Assembly (NCBI RefSeq): GCF_035046485.1
Contig: NC_085136.1
Span: forward strand, 295,903,080-295,967,079
Direction of reading: 5' to 3'
DNA from: Aedes albopictus
Taxonomy: Eukaryota; Arthropoda; Insecta; Diptera; Culicidae
Length of the DNA: 64,000 nucleotides
Shown: positions 1 to 11,971 of the stretch, one piece after another
Layout of the letters: each line of letters starts with the position of its first letter
How positions within the stretch are numbered: position 1 is the first letter of the stretch
The notes under the pieces: generated by a model
What the model was told of the DNA's origin: nothing
The model's database searches: none
What the model saw: only the letters and a program-made list of their open reading frames with translations
Position numbers and translations under genes: made by a program

Positions 1-489
1 CGTGATGGTACTGATCATGGGTGTTAACGCACCACCTTTCAATGCAAAATGTTTCATGCCCTGTAGAGGCACATATTGGTGCAAATATGTACAAAATTAC
101 TAACTATCCGAGAGCATGTGACCTCCTGAAAAGCTTTACCGATAACATTTGCAAAGTCCCTTCGAGTTGCATGCTATCCGTGAGACACAGCTCGAGAGGT
201 CTCAGGTTACTGAGGTTACTGAGCTTTTTCCGGGAGTAATTGTTTTCCACTACTGTTCCTACGTAGTGGTCCAGAAAGCGTCCAGCAGTTACAAATAACA
301 TTCAGTCTTCAACTACATGCCCGGGTTAATCGTGATGGTCTTTCGAAGGCATCAATTCTTTTGAGTTTTTTTTTTCCGTTTTTGTTTCCGTCAATTCCGT
401 TTCTGATTGATTGAATGGTTATGAATAATCACAATTTTTAAAACAACCACACATCAGCTTTAAAGTGATTTCCTCTTTCTCTTCCACAG
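1..489. other. Upstream flank or intron of the receptor gene
   Basis: No coding region or recognisable element is seen. The stretch ends in a pyrimidine-rich run and CAG at about 468-489 (TTTCTCTTCCACAG), a strong splice-acceptor candidate. It is therefore probably intron upstream of the exon that carries the receptor start codon. Confidence 0.4.
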
Positions 490-772
490 AAAAATCAACA
501 AATCCGGTTGTCATCGATTATAACATGTGTCGAAAATAGAAAAACATATTCAATCCCATCCACCATGTACGGAGAGCATGAAATGAAAATTTCAATCATC
601 TCGTGTGTTGTTTGTGTGTGATGTGCTGAGAAGAAAAAAAAATCCCAGAAGAAACAAGTGAATCGAAAAAGTTCCACGCGTGGCTGCAGAAGCCAGATAA
701 GTTCGACTGCCCCCCCCCCCCCCCCCCCACCAGTTAACCAATCGGCCAAAGTCCAAGGGTGGCCCGCCAGCC
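490..772 (+). other. Candidate 5' UTR part of the NPFR first coding exon
   Basis: The stretch lies between a strong acceptor-like sequence ending at 489 and the ATG at 773. It has no long reading frame of its own. It contains a run of 19 cytosines at 710-728, about 45 bases before the start codon. If the acceptor is used, at least one non-coding exon lies upstream of the window or within its first bases. The exon boundary is inferred from splice-site appearance only. Confidence 0.4.
710..728 (+). repeat. Poly-C tract just upstream of the NPFR start
   Basis: Nineteen consecutive C residues are present. Homopolymers of this size are unstable and error-prone to sequence, so the exact length may not be real. 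It falls in the presumed 5' UTR. Confidence 0.8.
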
Positions 773-1031
773 ATGGACGTGGTCCTGACCAGGCTGAACA
801 TCAGCTTTGATAATGTAACGCTCAGCACCAGCACCATCCGGCAGGGGCTCATCGAAGAGTACAGCAACAACAGGAAGGTCGGCGAGCCTGCCTATCACAT
901 ATTGATTGTCCTGTACAGCATACTGATCATATTCGGCGCCACCGGCAACAGTTTGGTGGTGATGGCCGTGGCCCGGAAACCGCAGATGCGAACAGCGCGC
1001 AACATGTTCATCGTTAATTTGGCCGTTTCGG
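773..1031 (+). CDS. NPFR: NPFR coding exon 1 (N-terminus, TM1, start of TM2)
   Basis: Encodes residues 1-86 and the first base of codon 87. The donor is GTAGGT at 1032. The exon ends inside the TM2 motif NLAVS-D, so the conserved aspartate 2.50 is encoded across the junction (G at 1031 plus AT at 9947). Reading past the donor gives unrelated residues and a stop at about 1129, which supports splicing here. Confidence 0.93.
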
Positions 1032-4000
1032 GTAGGTGGTGGGCCCGCGTTCGTTTTTCTGACAGGGGAGCTTCACGAGGCAAAGCTCAGCTTTCAAAGC
1101 TGACATTATGTACTCGGAAGATTGAATAACACACGTAGTGTTTGGGTTTGCTTTCGGTTGTTTGAGATGAAATGAAATTCGACGAGCGATGTTATCGAAA
1201 TTTCATTAAGCAAGGTTTGGCAAGTGAATCTTGATTACATCATGAGGCCGGAAAATGTTATCCTGTGCATATGGATATATTTTAATGAACATTGAAATTT
1301 TTTTTACAAACGATTCTTCGACATGCACTTCATCGAAGCAGTTCCTCTTGCACAAGTTTAGTCGGTATCTCTTTTTTTATCTAGTTCATTTATTTGGGGC
1401 TCAATCGCGTATAACGCTTTGCGGAGCCGAAGATCTTTATTTGTACTTAATAGTATACATTATACAGAGTAATAACTTTTTGATGATATCTGTTAGTAAT
1501 GGGTGGAAGCCAGGGTACTCGTGGCAGCTCGAGCTGAGAAGGTCACATTTTGAGGGATGGACAGGGTAAGGATTGGGCCAAAGGTTTCACTGCAGCTCAT
1601 CCGGGGATGAATCGCATCTTGATAGCGTATTCGGTGCCTTGTCGTATTGGTACCAACTTGTTGTGGGACTTGGTCTTCCGGATGGCCAGGAACAGCTTGG
1701 TAACACAAAGAGGACAAAACAGAGAATAAGAAAAAAAAACTGGACAAGAAAACACAAGCGAATTAAACTTTTATACCGGCAGAGCGAAAAAGTCGAAAAT
1801 ACATCCCATATATAAATTTTTGAAAAAAAAGAATGGCAGTTCTGATTTTCTATAAAAAATCATTTAACTTGAACTTTCATATCAAAGATTACACATATGT
1901 TTTTAAAACTGTGTACTCCTCCTATAAAAATTTGGAATTGCAAAAACTGTAGGAAAATATTACATTTTTTCCCATTTTTGCGCAAACATATTCTTTCCCG
2001 GAATGCAAATGATATAGGAAAACATTTTTTTTTTCAAAAAAAAAAAATAATCCCCCGCAATTTTGCGCAATTTTTAAAAATGAGAATAGGCAACGTTTTT
2101 TTATGCGTCTCCAAAAAACAGTTTCGCAAATAAAAAATTCATAAATTTGAAAATTCGCAACTTTTTTCAACTGGGCATGTATTTAAATTTATTGAACAGG
2201 TAGTTTTACCAGAGAACGGAATTTTATAACCTCTTAAAATATTTAAAACTGAGCGTCAACGTTCGACCAAAAAGTAGGTGTTTTTCGGGATGTACCATTT
2301 TCTAAATGATGGGGGGTTTTCTATCGAAAATAAGGATTTAAAAAGTCGGTATTGAGTGATATGTTATATACACATTGCTAATAATAATTGCTATTTTCCA
2401 AATTTTTCTTCGTACAACTTTTTTTCTCTACAAATTATTTAAACATAAAAAGTTTCTTTAATATAACATTTTGTACAGATTGTTATTTTGCATCCTTCAC
2501 TTATTCAATCATATTTTAAATAACTATACATTTTCCTCATTTCTTCAGGTTGTTTTAAACTTAACTATATTATGAAGATTTGATAGAAGAACCGGAATGA
2601 AAAGATCAACCATGCTTCGAGATAGAGCATTTTGAACATTTATAGTTAATTTCCGATACAGTCCTTAGAAGACTGATCAAAATTGCGCGGCGCTGCGGAG
2701 CGTATGCTTGCTGTCGGCCCACTACGCAGGTGCACGTGTGTATCGTATAATGGTTATTGATAAAGTATTTGTCACCACATTCCCCTTTCTTTAATCTAAA
2801 ACTGAACGTTTATTCTACTTTTGAAGTGTCCTTACGCAACGTCCTTGTTTATTATTAAAGTTACATATTGGATAATCGTTGAATTATGTACCGTTTTTAT
2901 TTTCAAATGGCGTTGAATTTCAAGGAGTCGCATTCCTCTCACCTTTTCCCCACTCACGTTGAATTCGTAATGTGAGGCAAAACCCATAGAGTAATAGCTT
3001 CTTTTGAGTCAGTTCTCTGCCTCCAGAAAAAGTTTCAGCCTAAAAATGACGAGTACATCTACCAATTATTGTTACTTTTTTCTTCGTTGTCTAGAATATC
3101 AGAAACTAGTAGAATGAAAACTCCTAGTAAGAGAGAAATTCTGCAACGCGTTAACTTAGTTTCATTCAGTCTGTACAGCCTCTGGCTGAAGACGGTGTCC
3201 GCGTCTTTTTAAAATGCCTCGTTCTGTGCTTCAATGAGGCCAATGATTGTCTCAAGGACAGCCTTACGCCTGAGGGCTCCCCACATATTTTCGTGATTGA
3301 GACGGTTGAAAGCACGGAAACATGCTTGCTGCCGTCGGAAAGATGCGTCAATTTTCTCCTGTATCCGGTTAAGGATCACTTTGCAAAGAACTTTGACAAC
3401 GATGAACAGCAACTTGATGCCCTGCCAGTTATCGCATACAGTCAGGTCGCCTTTTTTGGGTACCTTAACTAGACTTACTAAGACTTAACTTACTGATAAT
3501 AGATTTCATAAATGATTGGGGATGCATCTAGGAGGGACAGGAGAAGTAGAAATTCAAAGTGGGCGTTACGGCCTTTTCATATGTTAGCCTGCAAACATAT
3601 ATTTTGCACCATTACTTGTACCATAAATATATGTTAAGATTGATTTCCATTCAATGATTCATTAAAATGCGCTCAACTTTGAGTACCACATGCAAGAAAT
3701 TGGAAACAAAAGCACAAATAACCCTGGAAAGATTGTTCAACACATGGCAGCAATCGTTGCAGTTCCTTTTCATTACCGCAACAATCAAGCAAACGAGTTT
3801 TTATGGATGGCCGACATGGAAAACAAATATTCAGCATCATTTCCTCCCTGCCAGAGAGTCCCTTGCTCCGTTGGCGCCATAGAAAATAACGTGTAAGGTC
3901 ACACGGGCGGAAAGTTTTCCATATCGTGGCGTTGTTCCTACTGCTGGTATAAGGACCGGTTCTTGGTGGGAGTCGTGTTGAGGAAACTGAGTATACAAGT

Positions 4001-7000
4001 TAAACACTAAAAGGAACAACTTCTCGGAAGGACTCGGTGCCGAATATTTTCGTCTCAATTGGCAGCTTTAAGACAAGGTGCGTCATCGGAATGGAACGTG
4101 ACACTTATTTAATTCATATACTACTGTGACCCGAGCAAAAAAGAATATCCACTGCATGACATTTCAAGGTTTTATTATTAAATACTATCATACCTTGATG
4201 TGCCCTTCATTAGGAGGTAATTGGTGGCAAAATAACAAATCCAAATACTTTAATTTTGGATGAATAACATATGGAAAATAACAAGTATTGCTGTTTCAAT
4301 CATTAAGGACGAGGTTGCTAGAGATAAAAAATGGTCGGCAGTATGGCACCGACTTGCTCCCTTCCTCCTACTTCCCCTAGCCCAAACCTTCGACTAGTAC
4401 GGAGGTTGACGAACAAATCACCAAAATAAAGCTGACTTACCTGCATAAAATGCACCGAGGTGGCTACTTGTGATAGATTATTCAATTTTCTATCCATAAA
4501 ATGTTTTTTCTAGTCAATAAACTCACTAATTTCACAGATTCGTGCTAAAATGTAGCATCCAAAACACTATTTTCATTGACGAGCGCGTTGAGATTTTTTT
4601 TAAATCACGGTTAATTTCAATACCTGAACTACACAGCAACGTCAAAATTTAATGGTATAGCGAAAACGGCTCCCTTTTTCATTTAATCAACCGTTTATCG
4701 CCGAAAATTCGCGAATTTCCCACTTTTGTGGCCGAAAACCGAATCAATTTCGATCGCGGTAAGAAATACAACTCGCTTCAACTCGAAAACGCACCGTAAA
4801 ACTGAGTGTTGTTGTTCAGCGTTCTTAGTCCACGTTTTCAAAGAAAACATAATTTCTACACAACTATTGCATATTTTTGGGAGATAATGTTCAAAATTCA
4901 CACCAATGCGATGTCAAAGCGCGACAGTGCAGTTTGTTTGCTGTTTATGCATCAGTTTTTGAATCGGTTAATATCACCCCGTATCACGGTAGAACGATTC
5001 GAAAGGAGCGCATGAGAAAAAAGGCAAAAAAACGTAAATAAAACAGCGCACAGTGCGATAAGTGTATTCAAATCTGGACAACAAGAAGTATTTATAAATA
5101 TTTGAACATATTTTCGAGAACATTATTTCGTGCCAGTGAGCCTGCAAAATTGAGCAAATGTATGTCAAAATTCCAACATGAAAAATACTAATAACTAATC
5201 GTTAAAATTTAGTTTGGTAGACTTTTTCTTTCCTTTTTTAGACAAGGTGAACTACACTGTGCGCCGCTAAGTTTATCTTGTTTGAGTGGGTGGTTGGGAG
5301 GGTGATTAGAGCGGCAAACAACATCATTGTTGTGATCTATAGGGAGCTTCACCTTAATGCATATCTAAAAATGGATCGCCCAGCCCAAACCAAAGCAACC
5401 AAAAGTACGGATACCACTTGAAGAACGAACTCAGAAGTTTAAGTTTGGTTCTATTCAAGTTTCTTTGATTTTAAATCTCCAAAAAGATCCTTATGTATTA
5501 GTTATGAACTTGGAAGTACATGTACAAGCTTTTGACATCTCTTCAAAACGACTTTGAAGTCGAATAAAGTTTCAGAAAGAACTTATGTTGAACTTTAAAA
5601 CCGAGTTCAATCAAATATTAACCGAACTCATGTTGAACTTTTTCGTGCCAACAACTTGAAATGTTCCGTTCCGAACTTGTTTCGGACTTGTTTTGAACTT
5701 ACTACTCAAAGTTCGGATAAATATTAACCGTACCAAAACTGAACTTCATTTGAACTTCGGCGACAGCGGGGCCGGGGAGAAGTACCCATTTAATTAAATC
5801 ACTCGGAAATCGAGCGCAGCAGCCACAGCTTGTGTTAATTTCACAAGTACACTTTGTTTCACTATAATATTTCAACGTACTTACTTGTAATCAACCCAAA
5901 GTACCCGTATTGCGTGGCTCAAAGGCTGCCCCCGCAGCGGAAAACTGTTCTGCCCAGGATTCCGCCGGAGTTTTTTTCGGCTGCGGATAAAAGTCTTCCA
6001 GCTTTGCTGGATGTTTCAACCCCGTCTCACTTGTCGCACCAGCGCGCCGGTAATCGACGCGATCGTTGTCACTGAAAACTTATGAACTTTTCTGAATGAT
6101 TGGCACTGGCACTAATTTATTGCTATGCACTTGTTTCAATTACGAACCAAAACAAACTGAAAATGTCAAACTGTGTAAGTTCACAAGAAGTTCCACGTAA
6201 ACTTCTTTCGAGCCTTCGGCTTCAGGTTCAGAGCACACGCAAACCTGATTGAGCTCTACTAAATGATATCAGCACATTGATTAAAATCCCGCGGTGCCTA
6301 ACAACACATACATGGAGTAGTGGTTAGGCGCCGGCTTTCAACGAGGAGAACCCGAGTTCTATTCTCAGTAAGTAAAAATCATCAAAAATTATTTCAAGGT
6401 ATTAGTCAATTTGGATTACACATATACTTATGTCTCATAATAATAAATTACTTTTGAGGACTAAGCGCATTTGTTTTCATTTTTTTTTTCGAAGCTTATT
6501 TTTAAGCTGAATAGCGTTCTTTTAAGCGACACATGTGTACTTTTTGTGAACTTAAGTTCGGTTAATTACTTAAAAAGTGAACTGAATAGAATGCTATTCA
6601 TATTCCTTCGAATAGCTGATTAAGCCCAAACATGCTATTTTATCCGAACTTTTGGTTGCTTGGGAATAGTCCCAGACCTCTTTTTGCTATCCAAAAGGTA
6701 GACACTTAGTTTATATTACCGAACTCGGTTTGATTTTTAAACGAATTCCATCGGTTGTAGATCGGTATATTTATGAAATTCTGTTGTTTGAAGCCGAGTG
6801 TTCGTTGAAAATGACATTTAAATGACGAATTAATATGTCAAATCTACCGGATAAGACGGATGTGTCAGAAATAAATGACTTCGGTTGGCATATACCGGGA
6901 AAACTCGGTTCACCGTCACTATGAGCTTAACATTTGGTCGGCCATGTTTGCGGAGACATTTGTCGATGCTGATCAGTTACAGTAAAAAGTTTATATTTTA

Positions 7001-10000
7001 GATGTTTTGTGTATATTAAATCTTTTGATTAATAAATTTTAACGCTGCTGTTGGCGGAATAAAGCGAAATCCGCCTTATAGATCGTGGTAAATACTCTTA
7101 CTATTTGCTTATTACTGCGCATGTGGTAAACAATGTGTGTTTAACCACTTTTTTTCAGATTGTTTGTATTCAAGTTCAAACCCGCAGCAACATCTAAAAC
7201 TGGGCGAGCTATCTCCTATTCTTCATTACACCAACAAAGCTAGCCATGAAAATGTTTGACACTTCTCAGGTTATTTTGACAGACCACACATATGCACGAA
7301 AAAGACGGATAATATATTCTACTTTATCGATCTTGTTGCCGTCCTTTTCATGCTCATGTTACATCTGTCAAAATGACCTGAGAATTGTCAGTCATTTTGA
7401 GGTTAGGTTCGTTGGTGTAACAAAAAATACCCGCAAACAAACTACTTTATTTGAAAAGCCGCGGACACCGTTCTTCAGCCAGAGGCTGTACAGACTTAAT
7501 GAAACTTAACACTAGAAAAGGGACACACGAAGCATGCACCAGTGTGGATACGGAGAAGAAACTATTCTCACGAAAAGTTTCATCGCCCGGAGCGGGAATC
7601 GAACCCTCACCCCATAGCATGGTGCGATTAGAAGCTTGGTGACCCTAACCGCACGGCTACGAGGCTCCACACGAAGTTGGCATTCGGAAGCATATTCAAA
7701 AAACATTATCATGCATGACTAATAAATTATTTACAATCGAAGGAACTAAACTTCTACAGCAGACCTGAACTTCTTGAAATCCGAAATTCATTCCAATAAG
7801 AAAATCTGAACTCTGTTCAGGCTACTATGGAACGGCTACATAAGTAACCGATGGAATACAAGTAGCCGCTAAATCCACAATATCATCTCACGGCAAATGG
7901 CTGTAATTTTCAAGTTTCTGCTATAATTTTCAGTCGATCCTTAGTTTACGTGTTGTTTAATTTTCATGATTTCTTTCTGTGTAGAAACCAATGTTTTCCG
8001 AATTCTCGGTTAGTCTATATTCATCCAAACTGCCAACCGAGCGTTCAGCAGATGAAAACTCAGTTCAAATTCAGCCGAGTTCGGTACAATTTTCTAAGTG
8101 TGTATTGAACAACAACGTAATATCATTGATTCCTATTAAATTGAACATTTTTCGATGGCTCCATCATGTAATAGCAGAACTGTTTGTCAGATAATTTCAC
8201 TGCTAAATCAACATTCAACAAACAGTACACCAATACCAAACTCTGCTCAAATACACAGTAAAACAAATTACGGCAGAAATTTGTAGATCATAAGCATTCA
8301 ACGTCAGCCGAGCTTCCCGCTGGCTGCTGGTCAGACGACTTCTTTACAGATTTTAAAGCATATTCACTTGAAATTTAGATGAATCTGCTATAAATCATGC
8401 CAGCCACTCTCCGTCATCTGCTAATCGAACGACTGCTCGTAGCTATGACGGTTTTCACCGTTGTCTCTCTCAGTATACTCTCTGCAAGCAGCCGAAGTAG
8501 GTCGGCAATTCGTTCGTTATGGTTGAAGCAGTTTAACTTTGATTGTCTGCTATTCAACAAGCTGCGATAGCCGAGAGTGCCCGGGCGTGCTACTCACAAC
8601 CCAAAGATCTAAGTTCGATTCTCGCTCGGAGCACAAGTTTACTTTATATTTTTTGACAGATATCTGCAATGTAATTTTAAGATCGCACAAACATTTCCAT
8701 CATCATATATGGCGGGGTGATTTTGTTACATTTGATTCGTCATTGTTTTACAGGTTTTTTTTAACTGTGTACCTCCAATTGTTAATGTGATGTTCCTAAA
8801 ATATTTCGTAGAATAACATGGCAATAACAATTCTTGGTATCAGATCATTTGGTTGCTCTTTGCAGCAAGGTTGCAACCATTCATTTGCAAAAATTTACAT
8901 TCATTTGCTATTATCTCAGTTCAGAAGCATGCTATCGAAAAACAATGTGTGGATGAATTTAACCTTGTAGTTTTATCTGAAAGTTTGCCGAATAACATTG
9001 GGGCCGCAAACGTATACCAAAGTCGCGAGCGAGCTGTGAAGGCAACTCTCCACGCGGTGAATGTAAATTTCATTCACGCTGTGGAAAGTTGCCTTCACAG
9101 CTCGCTCACGATTTTGGAATGCGTGTGCGACCCCAATGTTATTCGGCAAACTTTCAGATAAAACTACAAGGTTAAATTCATCCACACATTGTTTTTCGAT
9201 AGCATGCTTCTGAACTGAGATAATAGCAAATGAATGTAAATCTTTACAAATGAATGGTTGCAACCTTGCTTTGCAGGGTGTTTGTAAGGTATTCCCTTCT
9301 GCTCGGGGAACCATATGATGGGTTCAAGTGAGCTCCCACCTTGATACTTTCTTGGTAGGTGCGCTGTTGGTTGCTATTTAGTGCTTAGCAATTGTACCTA
9401 CAAATAGCCGTCACTACATGAACTCTTCAAAGAGATCTGGCGCTTCTCCGGGAAATGGACGTTTGTTTACCTTAACAAGAGTTGTAATGACCGGTGTTAA
9501 ATATTCATCTGTAGGTCAAATGCTTAGGCTTGAGCGCTTACATCCATTATTATTTATAGCGCATATTCTCACCTATCGTCTGGCTTTGAGATTATGGCTG
9601 CATTTAGTCGAAGTGACGAAAGCAGTCAACCAGCTTAAATTGGTTGCGAAGTTTTCCAGCGCTTTTTCCCTTCCACTTTAATTGATGCGTAAATAAAGTG
9701 TTGCGCTTTTATATTCATACTTGGAGATGCCATCGTTTGTCATATTAATCAGCCATCGTCTCCCGCATTTTTCCGCCTCACCCAAAAAAGTAATTGATTT
9801 CTGTTCTCAGAACAATTACCAGCGAATGTGATGATATGACAAGCATTTTGTTAAACAGTTTCGATCGAGAATTTCACTCTCCGCATATGCTTTCTCCCGC
9901 ACAAAATGTACTCATTCTCCCATTTTCCCATTTTGCCGTGTTCCAGATTTACTGCTGTGCCTGGTTACGATGCCGCTGACGCTGGTGGAAATTCTCACCA

Positions 10001-11337
10001 AATATTGGCCCATGGGTCGGTTGCCGTTCCTGTGCAAATCGATTGGCACCCTTCAGGCCACCAGCATCTTCGTGTCGACCATCTCCATCACGGCCATCGC
10101 CCTGGACCGGTATCAAGTAAGTTCCTACATACATATACCACACAACAAGTGGATGACGCGACGGGGGTAGAACAGAGCAGTTGTAGGTGGAAGAGAGGGC
10201 GCCAACCAAAATTTATTAGTTTAGTTATTGCCTGTTGCTGCTGGGTTCCCGCGTGTTCTCAGCATGGAGCTGTGGGTTTGGGATTTGTTACGACGATCGA
10301 TTCGATGGTGGTAGAAACACGCTTGCCGTAAAAGGTGAGAGTAGTAGCATGTTCTAGCTAGAGTTTTTTGGGTTTTGGGGTCACCTTTACGATTGATGTG
10401 GTTGAGACTGGCCAAATGGGTTCACAGAGACGTGATTTTTCAAATGTACGCAAATCAGTCGATGAATGTGCAAGCACCTTTTACTTCATTCGTGTGTGTT
10501 GTAACCTTTCTCCATTAATCTTTTTTCCCACAGGTAATTGTCTACCCCACACGTGACAGTCTCCAGCGGATGGGTGCCATTGTGATACTAACAGGCATCT
10601 GGATATTCTCACTGGTGCTGGCCTCGCCGATGTTCATCACCAGGCGGCTCATTCACTATGACGTCAACTTGGCCAGCCTCGGGATCGAGTACATCTCGTA
10701 CTGCATCGAAGACTGGCCGATGGCACGCGGTCGGGTGTACTATTCGGTGTTCACGCTGTGCGTCCAGTATCTCCTGCCAATTCTGATAGTGTCGATAGCT
10801 TATCTACGAATTTATCTCAAGCTAAAGCACCGTCTGGTGGTGACTACCACCACCGTGAGCACCAACGTCAACTCGAAGGACTCACAACCCGTTCGGGAAC
10901 GGGAACGAGGTCGGCGGATGCAACGAACCAACTACTTACTGATAAGTATAGCCTTAATCTTCGGAATCTCGTGGCTTCCATTGAACCTGTTCAACCTGTT
11001 CGCCGACCTGTACCTCAGTGGGATCACCCAGGAGATCATGGTGGCGTACGCCATCTGCCACATGATGGGCATGAGCTCGGCCTGTTCCAATCCGCTGCTC
11101 TACGGTTGGCTCAACGATAACTTTCGTAAGGAGTTTAACGAAATCCTCTGCCGAAAGGAGTCTAGCACACTCGTTGCGAACGGGGCCGGCGGAGGCAAAA
11201 CCATCTCGCGAAAGATTCGAACTACGGGAGCCGCTCCGGAAGTAACGCAGGTGGGCGTCTTGTGTCGACAAACGACCACAACCTCAACCGTAGTAGACTC
11301 GGGTGATCAAACCGAGCTCACCGAGCTCATGCCGTGA
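773..11337 (+). CDS. NPFR: Neuropeptide F receptor, spliced gene (3 coding exons)
   Basis: Rhodopsin-family GPCR of the plasma membrane, the insect relative of vertebrate NPY receptors. In insects it binds neuropeptide F and signals on feeding and related behaviours (family knowledge). Joining 773-1031, 9947-10116 and 10534-11337 gives 410 residues, a normal family length. Visible features: N-glycosylation sites at N9 and N14, TM1 about 40-67 with GN at 58-59, D87 (2.50) in TM2, DRY at 140-142, extracellular-loop Cys200 in YCIEDWP, TM6 with SWLPLN near 289-294, NPLLY at 329-333, and a candidate palmitoylated Cys349. All splice sites are GT-AG. The sequence strongly resembles Drosophila NPFR as I recall it, including CIEDWP, FGxSWLPLN and GWLNDNFRKEF. 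The start has a good context (GCCATGG). The C-terminal end TELMP resembles the fly end. Confidence 0.93.
3156..3210 (+). repeat. SINE-tail fragment (CAGTCTGTACAGCC... motif)
   Basis: The segment contains CAGTCTGTACAGCCTCTGGC followed by TGAAGACGGTGTCCGCG. The same tail occurs inverted in the SINE at about 7456-7500 and in altered form at 53867-53895, where an AAATAAATAAATAAA-type tail follows. It looks like a truncated retroposon 3' end. Confidence 0.55.
3209..3480 (-). pseudogene. LINE reverse-transcriptase remnant
   Basis: Minus-strand translation of 3209-3412 contains VVKVLCKVILNRIQEKID followed by RRQQACFR. This corresponds to the reverse-transcriptase finger/palm region of non-LTR retrotransposons, where the usual text is KILNRIQ...LRxxQAGFR. 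The fragment is about 70 residues, has no catalytic YADD box and is flanked by frame breaks. It is a dead scrap inside NPFR intron 1. The clade cannot be assigned reliably. Confidence 0.7.
5390..6662. mobile_element. Foldback element with AAGCAACCAAAAGT ends
   Basis: The left end reads AAGCAACCAAAAGTACGGATA-like sequence and the right end is its reverse complement with one or two changes (near 6639-6662). The interior is crowded with degenerate GAACTT/AAGTTC units in both directions and contains a tRNA-headed retroposon near 6300. No coding capacity is seen. It behaves like a non-autonomous inverted-repeat element. Confidence 0.5.
6305..6375 (+). repeat. tRNA-headed SINE-like sequence
   Basis: It has an A-box-like GAGTAGTGGTTAGGCGC and, about 35 bases later, a B-box-like GAGTTCTATTCTC. 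The two together resemble the internal RNA polymerase III promoter of a tRNA. The cloverleaf is imperfect, so a SINE head is more likely than a working tRNA gene. Confidence 0.5.
7218..7427. mobile_element. MITE, TTACACCAAC family, copy 1
   Basis: Ends ATTCTTCATTACACCAAC and GTTGGTGTAACAAA form terminal inverted repeats. The interior is itself palindromic around TCAGGTTATTTTGACAG. A second copy, about 95 percent alike by eye, lies at 62527-62737. Confidence 0.75.
7456..7668 (-). repeat. tRNA-derived SINE, near full length
   Basis: On the minus strand it starts GGAGCCTCGTAGCCGTGCGG, with an A box (TAGCCGTGCGGTTAGGG) and a B box (GGGTTCGATTCCC). A non-tRNA body follows, ending in the CAGTCTGTACAGCC-type tail shared with 3156-3210. 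Aedes genomes carry abundant tRNA-type SINEs such as Feilai. I cannot confirm the family name from sequence alone. Confidence 0.75.
8561..8634 (+). repeat. tRNA-like SINE head
   Basis: GCTGCGATAGCCGAGAGTGC is A-box-like and AAGTTCGATTCTCGC is B-box-like, about 50 bases apart. Acceptor-stem pairing is poor, so a SINE head or tRNA pseudogene is the best reading. Confidence 0.5.
8866..9268. mobile_element. hAT-type palindromic MITE with 8-bp target duplication
   Basis: A 403-bp near-perfect palindrome with two arms of about 200 bases around a centre near 9067. It starts CAAGGTTGCAACC and ends with its complement. The exact 8-bp direct repeat CTTTGCAG flanks it (8858-8865 and 9269-9276), the hallmark target-site duplication length of hAT transposons. 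The reading frames on both strands are translations of the same arm and are not genes. It lies in NPFR intron 1. Confidence 0.92.
9947..10116 (+). CDS. NPFR: NPFR coding exon 2 (TM2 end, TM3, DRY motif)
   Basis: The 170-base exon lies between an acceptor (GTTCCAG, ending 9946) and a consensus donor (GTAAGT at 10117). It completes Asp87 and encodes residues through Gln143, including the TM3 cysteine near 116, the SITAIALDRYQ segment and the DRY motif. It starts in phase 1 and ends in phase 0. Confidence 0.93.
10117..10533 (+). other. NPFR intron 2 (417 bp)
   Basis: Bounded by GTAAGT and TTTTTTCCCACAG. No element is recognised inside. Confidence 0.9.
10534..11337 (+). CDS. NPFR: NPFR coding exon 3 (TM4-TM7, C-tail)
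   Basis: The exon begins at GTA (VIVYPTRD) after the acceptor CCCACAG and stops at TGA 11335-11337. It encodes residues 144-410: TM4 156-178, the second extracellular loop with Cys200, TM5 212-235, a third intracellular loop with a basic RERERGRR stretch, TM6 276-301, TM7 314-335 with NPLLY, and a Ser/Thr-rich tail. A possible internal donor, CAG|GTGGGC, sits at 11250/11251 in phase 0. It could join to the exon-like stretch at 32029. Confidence 0.93.
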   Translation, partial: VIVYPTRDSLQRMGAIVILTGIWIFSLVLASPMFITRRLIHYDVNLASLGIEYISYCIEDWPMARGRVYYSVFTLCVQYLLPILIVSIAYLRIYLKLKHRLVVTTTTVSTNVNSKDSQPVRERERGRRMQRTNYLLISIALIFGISWLPLNLFNLFADLYLSGITQEIMVAYAICHMMGMSSACSNPLLYGWLNDNFRKEFNEILCRKESSTLVANGAGGGKTISRKIRTTGAAPEVTQVGVLCRQTTTTSTVVDSGDQTELTELMP

Positions 11338-11968
11338 TTGGTCGAGTAGTAGAGTGCGTGCACACATACGTTTGTCCCCAATTGTTAGAAGTTCTGCTAG
11401 CACTGCAACTACAGTTACTACCGCTACTACCCAGCTACCAGTTGGACCAAGGTGTGCTACAAACAAACATATGAAACACTATTCTAGATGATCTAAGTTC
11501 CCTTGCCTTACACGATCACACGCCGCACACACCACTGATCACTGATACCACTTGGTAAATGATGGTGCTACATCATTGATGCACATCTATTGTCAACATC
11601 ATTTGCTGAGAACACCTTTGTCTCTCTCGTAGCGCTCTGCTTTTGTCGTTGCAACTCAAAATTTGAACATTGGATGAAGCTGTTGTTTGAGCAAAACATA
11701 TTCGGAATCTGAATTACAACCGGCTGTTAGAAATGTTCTAATTTTGAGATGTTTTCTGTCTCATCAATGTTTTTGCTTTGCCTAAAATTTCCTAAATAAT
11801 ACAAACTCTCTGCCACAAGTAGAATTCAACATTACGTTGCTTTTTATAGTCTGCCAATTTTCAATGCCCAGTATCATCCTAGAAAATGCGCTTTGCAGAA
11901 ATCAAGTTTTGATTTGTAATAAGGTTTAATCAAGTTTTGGTTGTAACAGTACAATTCTGATTTTCCTC
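11338..11968 (+). other. NPFR 3' flank, probable 3' UTR
   Basis: Non-coding, with no AATAAA close to the stop codon. The transcript end cannot be placed from sequence. Confidence 0.35.
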
Positions 11969-11971
11969 TAA

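Larger units (their letters stand above)
1032..9946 (+). other. NPFR intron 1 (8.9 kb), repeat-filled
   Basis: The boundaries are GTAGGT and TTCCAG. It is AT-rich and carries many mobile-element copies listed separately. The pieces 1130-3150, 3500-5380, 7670-8560 and 9280-9940 show no gene. They hold AT-rich sequence, homopolymer A/T runs and short degenerate inverted repeats only. Confidence 0.85.

Noticed and set aside
8853..9314. Open frames on both strands sharing FAIISVQKHAIEKQCVDEF
   Set aside because: Both translate the same arm of a palindromic MITE.
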